Assembly (NCBI GenBank): GCA_002477755.1
Contig: DLKD01000038.1
Location: forward strand, 1 to 64,000
DNA length: 64,000 nt
Direction: 5' to 3'
Source: Gordonia sp. UBA7599
Lineage (GTDB): Bacteria; Actinomycetota; Actinomycetes; Mycobacteriales; Mycobacteriaceae
Shown here: piece after piece, positions 52,075 through 59,303 of the stretch
Layout of the letters: every line of letters begins with the position of its first letter
Numbering within the stretch: position 1 is the stretch's first letter
The notes under the pieces: model-generated
Seen by the model: only the letters and a program-made list of their open reading frames with translations
Told to the model about the DNA's origin: nothing
Database searches by the model: none
Program-made: the position numbers and the translations under genes

Positions 52075-52674
52075 TCAGTCGCGCAGCGGGAGGCCTGCTT
52101 CGAGCAGATTCAGCGCTGTGATGAGCCGGTCCCGGGCCATCTCGTGGGTGATCTGTTCGGTGGACTGGGCGATGTGGAACATCACGCCGCTGACCGCTGC
52201 GACGAACGTTTGCAGCCGCAAATCGTCGGCCGGGATCCCGACGTAGTCGGCGATGAACTCGGTACCCTCGGAGATCGCCCGCTCGGTCTCCACCTGATGG
52301 GCGAAGCGCAGTTCGGGATCGCCGTTGATCAGTTCGAGGCGCTCATAGTTCGACGCCCATTCGTCTTCGAGGACGACGGTGAACAGGTCGTCGATCATGT
52401 GGCGCACGAGGTCGAAATGCGAGAGGCCGGGGGGAATGGCGGCGAAGGTGGCCTCGCGCACCTCGGCGAGATCGTCGCCGATGATCACCTGCTCCTTCGA
52501 CGAGAAGTAGCGAAAGAAGGTCGTGTGTGAGACACCGGCGGTCTTGGCGATCTGCTCGACCGTCGTCGTCGAATATCCCTGCTTGGCGAACAGCTCCATC
52601 GCCGCCGCGCGGATGGCGGCGCGGGTGCGGGCCTTGTTCTGGGCCCGCACCCCGCCGCCGACCGTGACACTCAT
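52075..52674 (-). CDS. TetR-family regulator, paired with second MMPL
   Basis: 199 aa. HTH: ARTRAAIRAAAMELFAKQGY, TTVEQIAKTAGVSHTTFFRY, then FSSKEQVIIGDDLAEV. The C-terminal part (DLVRHMIDDLFTVVLEDEWA) is the usual helical ligand domain. Starts 14 nt after the MMPL stop. The perfect palindrome just upstream of the MMPL start is a likely binding site for it. Confidence 0.93.
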   Translation of the reverse strand: MSVTVGGGVRAQNKARTRAAIRAAAMELFAKQGYSTTTVEQIAKTAGVSHTTFFRYFSSKEQVIIGDDLAEVREATFAAIPPGLSHFDLVRHMIDDLFTVVLEDEWASNYERLELINGDPELRFAHQVETERAISEGTEFIADYVGIPADDLRLQTFVAAVSGVMFHIAQSTEQITHEMARDRLITALNLLEAGLPLRD

Positions 52675-52688
52675 CGTCGGCGCTGGGC

Positions 52689-54989
52689 CTACGCGTTGGC
52701 GGGTTCGGCCTCGAGGCCGCGGTCGCGGACCGCTTCACCCTCGATGTCGAAGTTGAAGACCAACTTGTCCAGCCACTTGGGTAGACCCCAGGCACGGTCG
52801 CCGAGCAGCGCGATCACTGCGGGCACGACGGCCATCCGGATGATGAAGGCATCGAAGATGATTGCGATCGCGAGCGCGAAGCCCATCATCTTGGCCAGCG
52901 TGTCCGGCGACAACATGAACGCGGAGAAGACCGAGATCATGATGATCGCCGCGGACACCACGACGCGGGCGCCGTGCCGGTAGCCGGCAACGATCGCTTC
53001 CTTGGCCGGCATGCCGTGGATGTACTCCTCGCGCATTCGGCTGACCAGGAAGACCTGGTAGTCCATCGCGAGGCCGAACACCACGCCGATCAGGAAGATC
53101 GGCAGGAACGACAGGATCGGCTTCGGGTTGGCGATGAGCCCGAGCGCGCCCTCCTGGAAGATCAGGACCGTCACACCGAATGTGGCCAGCACCGAGAAGA
53201 TGAAGCCGACCGTGCCGATCAGCGGCACCCACAGCGATCGGAAGACGCCGATCATGATGAGGAACGCCAACCCGACGACCACCGCCAGGTACGGGATCAG
53301 GGCCTTGGACAGTTTCTCCGACAGGTCGGACAGGATTGCGGTCTGACCGCCGACGTGGATCTCCGCGCCCTGCTTGGCAATGCTCGGGCTGAGCGCTCGG
53401 ATCTTCTCGACCAGTTCGTGCGTCGCGGGGGCGCTCGGACCGGACTTCGGGGTGACCAAGAGCAGCGCGGTGTTTGCGTTGGTGTGCTTGAGCTGGTCGT
53501 CGGGGCCGGCGGGCGTTCCGTTGCCCAGCCACATCAGCGACTCCGGCGACTGGACGTCGGGCAGTGCGGCGATCTCCTTGATCGCGGCTGTCGCGGCGGC
53601 GTCGATCGTGCCGTTGTCGGTGTGCAGGACGACGAAGAGTTCGCCGCCCACGCCCTCGCCGAAGCCCTTGCTCATCAACTTCTGGGCGGCGACGGTGTCC
53701 TCGCCCTGGACGTCCATGCCCAACTTCATGTTGGTGGCAGGGATGGCGGCGATGACGAGGATCGCCAATCCGACGATTGTGACGACGATGGGGTGCTTCA
53801 CCACGAAGCGCCCCCACCGGACGCCGTTGGTCACGGAGGTTTCCGAGCCCTCCGCCTGGCGGATCCACGGGATCTTCGGGCTGAAGGTCCGCTTGCCCGC
53901 CGCGCCGAGCAGCGCCGGGATCAGGGTGAGCGCGGTGAGGACGGCGACAAGAACACCGATGGCCGCGCCGAAGCCCATCTGGGTGATGACGGGGATGCCG
54001 ATGACCATGAGTGCGGCGACGGCGATGATCACCGTCAGGCCGGCGAAGACGACTGCCGAACCGGCGGTACCAACGGCTCGACCGGCGGCGTCAGCGGGCG
54101 CGCCGCCGCGTTTGAGCTCGGACCGGAAGCGCGACACGATGAACAGCGCGTAGTCGATCGAGACGGCGATGCCGAGCATCGTCACGATGCCGGTGGCGGC
54201 CTGGTTCACGCTCATGAACTCGGTGGACAGGGTCAGCGCGAGGACGGTGATCCCGACGCCGACGATGCCGGTGATCAACGGGATGAAGGCGGCGACGACC
54301 GCGCCGAAGGCGACGATCATCACGACGAATGCGATGGCGAAGCCGAGCACCTCGGCGAGGCCCTGCTCGGGTTGCGCCTGCATGATGCCGCCGGTGGCCT
54401 CGACCTGCAGGCCGTTCACGCGGTTGCGTTCGAGGATCTTGGTGAGCTCCTCTTTGTCCTTCGCGGTGGCATCGATCATGTTGATCGACTGGTGGGTCTT
54501 GATCAGCCCAACGGTCTGGTCTGCGTTCAACACCTGCTTGGTCTGCGTGGCGATCATGGCCTCGGCCTGATCAGCGGGCAGCTTTCCGGCGGCCACGGCG
54601 GCGTCGATCTGGGCACGGATCAGCTTGGCGGCGTCGACGGGACCCACGACGGTCTGCGGCGCGACGATGCTGGGCAGCGTGCGCAGTTCCTCGACGAGCT
54701 TGTTGATCTGCTCGGTGTGCTTGGTCAGGTTGTCGCCCGGCTTGAGTGCGGCGACGACGATCGTCGTGTTGGCCTCTTCCTGGGCTTTGGTGATCTCCGG
54801 GAAGTTCTCGGTCATCTGCTCCATCGCGACACCGCCATCGGTGCCGGGCAGGTCGAAGTCCTTCGCGAACTTCGGCTGGAGCACGCCGACCAGCGTGATC
54901 AGGATCGCGAGTAGCGCGGTCCACGCCGCGATTACCCACCATTTGCGGTTGAAACAGAAGCGTCCGAGACGGAACAGTGCTGACGACAT
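52689..54989 (-). CDS. MMPL-family RND transporter (second copy)
   Basis: 766 aa from ATG 54989. Hydrophobic leader helix FNRKWWVIAAWTALLAILIT, first large loop, then TGIVTMLGIAVSIDYALFIVS with SRFRSE; the second half has GVVFGLAMDYQVFLVSRMRE. The DY pairs are kept in both halves. The first half includes the YhaF-like QALIRAQIDAAVAAG helical stretch usual in ActII-3-type MMPLs. A probable lipid, siderophore or drug exporter; substrate unknown. The divergent promoter contains an AAGTGTTA/TAACACTT palindrome 7 nt from the ATG. Confidence 0.92.
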   Translation of the reverse strand: MSSALFRLGRFCFNRKWWVIAAWTALLAILITLVGVLQPKFAKDFDLPGTDGGVAMEQMTENFPEITKAQEEANTTIVVAALKPGDNLTKHTEQINKLVEELRTLPSIVAPQTVVGPVDAAKLIRAQIDAAVAAGKLPADQAEAMIATQTKQVLNADQTVGLIKTHQSINMIDATAKDKEELTKILERNRVNGLQVEATGGIMQAQPEQGLAEVLGFAIAFVVMIVAFGAVVAAFIPLITGIVGVGITVLALTLSTEFMSVNQAATGIVTMLGIAVSIDYALFIVSRFRSELKRGGAPADAAGRAVGTAGSAVVFAGLTVIIAVAALMVIGIPVITQMGFGAAIGVLVAVLTALTLIPALLGAAGKRTFSPKIPWIRQAEGSETSVTNGVRWGRFVVKHPIVVTIVGLAILVIAAIPATNMKLGMDVQGEDTVAAQKLMSKGFGEGVGGELFVVLHTDNGTIDAAATAAIKEIAALPDVQSPESLMWLGNGTPAGPDDQLKHTNANTALLLVTPKSGPSAPATHELVEKIRALSPSIAKQGAEIHVGGQTAILSDLSEKLSKALIPYLAVVVGLAFLIMIGVFRSLWVPLIGTVGFIFSVLATFGVTVLIFQEGALGLIANPKPILSFLPIFLIGVVFGLAMDYQVFLVSRMREEYIHGMPAKEAIVAGYRHGARVVVSAAIIMISVFSAFMLSPDTLAKMMGFALAIAIIFDAFIIRMAVVPAVIALLGDRAWGLPKWLDKLVFNFDIEGEAVRDRGLEAEPANA

Positions 54990-54995
54990 GCCGAC

Positions 54996-55016
54996 AAGTG
55001 TTACTGACTAACACTT
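54996..55016. promoter_or_regulatory. TetR-type operator of second MMPL operon
   Basis: Perfect 8-bp arms AAGTGTTA and TAACACTT with a 5-nt spacer, AT-rich in a GC-rich context, ending 7 nt before the MMPL ATG. Binding here would block transcription start or leader; the TetR encoded in the same operon is the obvious candidate. Confidence 0.7.
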
Positions 55017-55125
55017 TTTCGGCAAGCGCAGGGGCGTGTGGAGTGGCCAGGCTCACCCGAAACGGTCGTGCGCCACCGCGAGTTCACATCTCTGTGTGCT
55101 GACAATCAGGTGTGCCGCGACGACT

Positions 55126-55491
55126 GTGGAAGATGTGCCGGAACGAGTGCGTGGGTCCCTGGATTGGGGCTCCTACGCAAACTCGTTCGCTCACCGACTG
55201 GTCCACGTCAGGCGCCTGCGCGGCCTCTCCCAAGAAGCCCTCGCGCACGAAGCCGGCCTGCATCGCAACCAGGTCTCCAACCTCGAGCGCGCCCGCAGCA
55301 ACCGTGAGCCGTTCATTTCCGACCCGCAACTGTCGACGGTCTACCGGTTGGCCGTCGCACTCAACGTACCGCCCGCCTACTTGCTTCCCGACATCAACAC
55401 TTTGCTTCCGAAGCAGTCGCCGGAGTTGACCGATGGATCCCGGGTGGAGAGGGAACTACGCGAGCGCCTCGGTAAAGACGCGGACGGGTAG
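55126..55491 (+). CDS. XRE-family transcriptional regulator
   Basis: About 121 aa if GTG 55126 is used (GTG 55135 or 55147 also possible; no clear ribosome-binding site decides). HTH: FAHRLVHVRRLRGLSQEALA, HEAGLHRNQVSNLERARSNR, LSTVYRLAVALNVPPAYLLP, followed by a Gln/Glu/Arg-rich tail. It is divergent from the MMPL gene and converges on the DUF499 gene with stops 2 nt apart. It may control the MMPL operon, itself, or neighbouring defence genes; nothing in the sequence decides this. Confidence 0.82.
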   Translation: MEDVPERVRGSLDWGSYANSFAHRLVHVRRLRGLSQEALAHEAGLHRNQVSNLERARSNREPFISDPQLSTVYRLAVALNVPPAYLLPDINTLLPKQSPELTDGSRVERELRERLGKDADG

Positions 55492-55493
55492 GC

Positions 55494-58400
55494 CTACTCG
55501 AATTCGTTCGTCGTGAAGCGCAGAGTGCTGCCGTTCTCCCGCACGGTCCGGACGACGTTCTCGGTGAAGCCGTCGGGGGTGGATGCCTCGATCTCCAAGG
55601 TGATACGGACGGTTCCGCCAGACATTGACAAGTGCTGCAGCACTTCGGCGTGGATCTCGTTGAATGCCTTTGCCGGCAGATCGGGGTTGAGTGTCACGGA
55701 GCCGAAGTACTGGGTTTTCGGTGCTGGTGGTGCGGGGTGTTTGGGACCGGGTGGCGTAGGAGGCGGGTCGGGTTCGTCCTCGTCGGGGTGATCGTCGCGA
55801 TAGTCCTTTATCTCTTCCTCGCGCTGGGCTTGGGCGACCGGCGGCTTGACGATTAGCGTTGAATCGACGATGTGCGCTGCCACGTCGTCGGTGGGCAGTC
55901 GCAGTCCGATAAAGCGGTTCTCGCCGTCGTCATAGCCGTCGGCGAAGGCGAATCCGTCTCTCTCCCAAAACATCTCGTCGTCGACGGAGCGCAGCCCGTC
56001 GAACAAGGTCTCGCGGTCGCGAAGACGGGTGAGGTAGGGATACGTCGCGTAGAAGGAATGAAGTTGCCCAGCCGAGAGGGCACCGGATTCCCATGCCGCA
56101 GTGAGTGGCCCGTCCAGGTCCATGCGGATGAGGGCGGCACTGCGGGCCGTCGCGATCTGGTCCTCGAGCTTGGCCGCGGTGCGCCCGATGAGGTCGGTGG
56201 TGGACCCGCTCGTGGACGAGGTGCCGACCGTGTACGTTGGCTCGCCCGAGGACTGCTTTGGGTAGAGGCCCCAGACAAAGGTGTCGAGTAAGCGCGTATC
56301 CACTATCTCGCTGGCGCGTTCCATCCGCATTTTGGCCTGCGAAGTCTGCTGACCGCCCAGCCCGAGGCTCTCAGCGTTCTCGTACACATAACGCCAAGCG
56401 ATGAACTCACGGACCGATGAGTCGAGTTCGGGGGCACGCTTGTGGTCGGCGGCAACGAAGACCAACGAGTTCTTGTAGGCCCGGTTGCCGTCGCCGCGGT
56501 GCTCCAGGACATCGCCCGCCCAGTCCAACGCGTCACCGGAGGTAGAGCGGGCAGAGTGCACAAAGCGCATCGGCACGATCACCAGGCGCGTGCTCGGCTC
56601 GTCGGGGACCTCGGCCGACGAGGAGGGGCATACGTGTACGGCAGCGAATGTCATGTCCCGCGACGCCCTTCGGGCAACGGCGAGCCGCTTGTCTACTTCC
56701 TCCCAGACGTCGGCGTCGCGAAGGTTCTCAGCGTGGTCACGTGCTGCGCGCGTGGTGTTCGCCTGCGTGTCGTACCAATAGCGCGACGCCTCGGTGTAGA
56801 GGTAAGTGGATCTGTTGGCGAGGTGGTCGAGGGCGGAATGGAAGTTGCCCGGGGTGTCACCGGGAATGGCTGTGCCGAGGAAGATCCGCGGTTTGTCGAC
56901 ACCCTTGTGCGCCGTGTGCAGTGTCGGCGTGGCAGCCATGAAGATTGCCCGGGCAAGTCGTTGGGCATCGCCCCGCTTGCCGAACACGTCGTTATTCTTG
57001 TCGACCTGGAAGGGAACCGAAGTCTGACCTGCGACGTCGCCATCGATTATCGGGTGCCAGTTCTCGTCGAGGTAGTAGCGGATCTCGTCGACGAAATCCG
57101 GATTTTCCAACGGAACACCCCCGGGGAGGATGAGTGGCGCTTTGTCCTGGTCGCGCCAGAGCGAACCCACGATCTGGTTCATCACGCGCAGGACGCCGCG
57201 GGTCCGCTGAAAGCGCTCGAGGGTGGACCAATCCTCGTAGAGCCGATCGAAGAGCTCGGGGTGGATCGGGTAGCACTGCTTGATGCGGTCGATGTAGGCG
57301 TTGTCGCGGACCTCGCTGGGGAAGTCGGTGGCGTTCTTGCGGTAGAACTCGACGACGCTCTTGGCGATTGCGCTGATCTTCGACATCGCGTTTGCGTCGG
57401 GAGTGGCGAATATGCGTCGCCGGACGATTTCAAAGCTCTCCTGCGCGTTGGCGGGCTGCCATTGGTCGGCGGTGCGCCCGACGATCTGCCGTAGGCGTGA
57501 CAGCGCTTCGCGGCCGTATTCGCCGCCGACTTCCTCGTCGGAGATCTCGTCCTTGCCGTCGTTCGGGTTCGACGACGCGGGGATGGAGATCACCACCTGG
57601 ACGCCCTTGGTCGCCTTGGCCGCCTCGGTGAGCGTCTGGGCGAAGGTGAACTGGGTGTCGAAGTCACCGGCCGGCAGACCGGCGGTGTTGACGAGCTGTC
57701 GCGCGTATGCGACCCATTCATCGATGAGGATCACGGCCGGGGCATACAACTCAAAAAGTTCGCGAAGGGCGGCGCCGGGACTGGTCGAGGTGCGGTCGGC
57801 ATCGGCGACGATGTCGAAAGCATCCTGTCCACCGAGTTGCCAAGCGAGTTCGCCCCACATGGTGCGGATTCCGGGTCGGCCGCCGCGGGTGTCCGGCTTG
57901 GCGGGCTCCAGTTGGTTGCCGACGAGGGCGACACGCCGGATCTTGGTGTTGCGCAGTTCGTCGAGTGGTTTGGCGAGGACGGCGACGTCGTCGGGGTAGG
58001 CGCTGCTCGGGATGCCGGAGGCCAGGTGCCACAGTGCGAGCATCGAGTGCGTCTTGCCGCCGCCGAAATTGGTCTGCAGGTTGACGACGGGGGAGGCGTT
58101 CAAGTCGCCGGACAAGCGTGCGACGTTGCGCTTGATCAAGTCCGTCAAGCCGTGCGTGAGGTAGGTCCGTTCGAAGAACGGGACCGGATCGGTGTACTCG
58201 GGGTTCTTCTTGGCGTCGGCGTTCGGATTGGCGACCGAGTAGAGGTCGGCGGCGAACTCTGCGGCGTTGAAATCGCCGCTGGCGACGTCGGGGTGCGGCG
58301 AGAGCACCTCGCGCCACGGTGGCAGGTTGTCCGATCCGACGGCGAGGCTCGGATTGGCGCGCGCGGTGTGCGCATCCTCACGATCGTGAGCGATGCGCAC

Positions 58401-58838
58401 GACGTCGTTGCGCAGTTTGCGGACTTGGTCGGCCTCGGTCGGAGCGCCGATCGCCATGAGGAAGCGCTCGGTGGTGTCGAGGGCACGTTGTGTGTCCTCG
58501 TTGGTGAACGCCTCGTTGTGGGAGTCCTTGTTGCGGACCTCGAAGAGTTCGGTGGCCCAACTCGTTTGGGTGCGGGACAGGTGGTCGTTGAACGGATACC
58601 ACCCGCGTCGGACCGCATTGGGGATGTTGTTGGTGATGATGCGAAGCCCGACCAGCGGATCGTCGGGGTTGTAGATCTTGTCTGCCGGGGCGCCCTTGCC
58701 TTGGTCGCGAAGCCTGATCAGGTCCACCCAGGAACTGTCCCCGAGTTCGGGGGCCAGGACCTTGGTGTGGAAGCGGTTCAGCGCAGGACCGAGCAGATCC
58801 ATCGCCCGATGGACGCGGTCCCGATTGTTCATGGCCAC
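55494..58838 (-). CDS. Swt1-HEPN / DUF499 ATPase, antiphage-associated
   Basis: 1114 aa from GTG 58838, chosen because AGAGGA lies 6 nt upstream; TTG 58859 and ATG 58832 are possible. The N-terminal about 130 residues resemble the Swt1-type HEPN domain: WYPFNDHLSRTQTSWATELF followed by the RNKDSHNEAF motif (Arg102, His107), a potential RNase centre. Then the DUF499 (COG1483) ATPase: P-loop NLQTNFGGGKTHSMLALWHL near 259-263, Walker B APAVILIDEWVAYARQLV near 373-374, and a long C-terminal part with VHVCPSSSAEVPDEPSTRLV and a Pro-rich linker before the last domain (YFGSVTLNPDLPAKAFNEI). DUF499 genes travel with DUF1156 methyltransferases in defence islands. Last gene of this strand's set, after an opposite-strand insert. 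Confidence 0.9.
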   Translation of the reverse strand: MAMNNRDRVHRAMDLLGPALNRFHTKVLAPELGDSSWVDLIRLRDQGKGAPADKIYNPDDPLVGLRIITNNIPNAVRRGWYPFNDHLSRTQTSWATELFEVRNKDSHNEAFTNEDTQRALDTTERFLMAIGAPTEADQVRKLRNDVVRIAHDREDAHTARANPSLAVGSDNLPPWREVLSPHPDVASGDFNAAEFAADLYSVANPNADAKKNPEYTDPVPFFERTYLTHGLTDLIKRNVARLSGDLNASPVVNLQTNFGGGKTHSMLALWHLASGIPSSAYPDDVAVLAKPLDELRNTKIRRVALVGNQLEPAKPDTRGGRPGIRTMWGELAWQLGGQDAFDIVADADRTSTSPGAALRELFELYAPAVILIDEWVAYARQLVNTAGLPAGDFDTQFTFAQTLTEAAKATKGVQVVISIPASSNPNDGKDEISDEEVGGEYGREALSRLRQIVGRTADQWQPANAQESFEIVRRRIFATPDANAMSKISAIAKSVVEFYRKNATDFPSEVRDNAYIDRIKQCYPIHPELFDRLYEDWSTLERFQRTRGVLRVMNQIVGSLWRDQDKAPLILPGGVPLENPDFVDEIRYYLDENWHPIIDGDVAGQTSVPFQVDKNNDVFGKRGDAQRLARAIFMAATPTLHTAHKGVDKPRIFLGTAIPGDTPGNFHSALDHLANRSTYLYTEASRYWYDTQANTTRAARDHAENLRDADVWEEVDKRLAVARRASRDMTFAAVHVCPSSSAEVPDEPSTRLVIVPMRFVHSARSTSGDALDWAGDVLEHRGDGNRAYKNSLVFVAADHKRAPELDSSVREFIAWRYVYENAESLGLGGQQTSQAKMRMERASEIVDTRLLDTFVWGLYPKQSSGEPTYTVGTSSTSGSTTDLIGRTAAKLEDQIATARSAALIRMDLDGPLTAAWESGALSAGQLHSFYATYPYLTRLRDRETLFDGLRSVDDEMFWERDGFAFADGYDDGENRFIGLRLPTDDVAAHIVDSTLIVKPPVAQAQREEEIKDYRDDHPDEDEPDPPPTPPGPKHPAPPAPKTQYFGSVTLNPDLPAKAFNEIHAEVLQHLSMSGGTVRITLEIEASTPDGFTENVVRTVRENGSTLRFTTNEFE

Positions 58839-58977
58839 AGCGAATCCTCTTGTACACAACGAGTTGGTAGCTGAACCGTATCGCGACGCACTGACGCCGC
58901 GGATGTCAGACGCTTCATAACGTGTTGTTCATTGTCATTCGGACGTGGATGGGACTCGGAATGGAAGGAGTGCAGCG

Positions 58978-59193
58978 ATGGCACTCCCTGAGCGAATCCC
59001 CCCGGGTTCGGTCGCCAGCGTTGAGGACGTGCAAGTCACTGTCGGGGGACGGCTCACGCGCACCCGTCGTACGTGCGCGGGTGTCGGCGTCGACCAGGCC
59101 GAACTGGAGCGACGTGCACGGGAGGCCGGGATGTCGGTCTCGAAGTACACTCGGCGACTCATCGAGGCACACCTCGCCAGGCCGGCCGGGTAG
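58978..59193 (+). CDS. Small ribbon-helix-helix-like protein inside the defence locus
   Basis: 71 aa from ATG 58978 with AAGGAG 7 nt upstream, a strong start. A basic middle section (VTVGGRLTRTRRTCAGV) precedes a C-terminal segment VGVDQAELERRAREAGMS then VSKYTRRLIEAHLARPAG, which has the strand-helix-helix layout of ribbon-helix-helix regulators and of mobilisation/antitoxin accessory proteins. It is transcribed opposite to the flanking methyltransferase and ATPase genes and followed by a short palindrome and T4. A repressor of the defence operon is a reasonable guess; it could also be an orphan antitoxin. Confidence 0.65.
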   Translation: MALPERIPPGSVASVEDVQVTVGGRLTRTRRTCAGVGVDQAELERRAREAGMSVSKYTRRLIEAHLARPAG

Positions 59194-59211
59194 CGTTCCG
59201 CGGAACGTTTT
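59194..59211 (+). terminator. Terminator-like palindrome after the small RHH-like gene
   Basis: CGTTCCGCGGAACG begins directly after the stop codon and is followed by TTTT; it can fold as a 5-bp stem with a CGCG loop. It looks like a minimal intrinsic terminator for the small plus-strand gene. Confidence 0.5.
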
Positions 59212-59240
59212 CGCACCTGGAGTCACTTCCGTACCAGTCG

Positions 59241-59303
59241 TGGGCTCGGTCGATGCGGATCTGGGCTCGATCGGCGGGGATTTGGGCTCGGTCGGCGGTT
59301 AGA
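59241..59303. repeat. Three 21-bp tandem direct repeats
   Basis: Three copies starting at 59241, 59262 and 59283, each beginning TGGGCTCGGTCG or TGGGCTCGATCG, with later bases diverging; the third runs into the methyltransferase stop codon. 21 bp is two helical turns, so a protein binding each copy would sit on one DNA face, like iterons or operator arrays. The adjacent small RHH-like protein is a candidate ligand. Confidence 0.7.

Noticed and set aside
52974..54914. A 646-codon plus-strand open frame opposite the second MMPL gene
   Set aside because: It is an antisense shadow caused by high third-position GC: composition is dominated by Asp, Gly, Arg, His and Gln, there is no domain, and the opposite strand holds a full MMPL protein.
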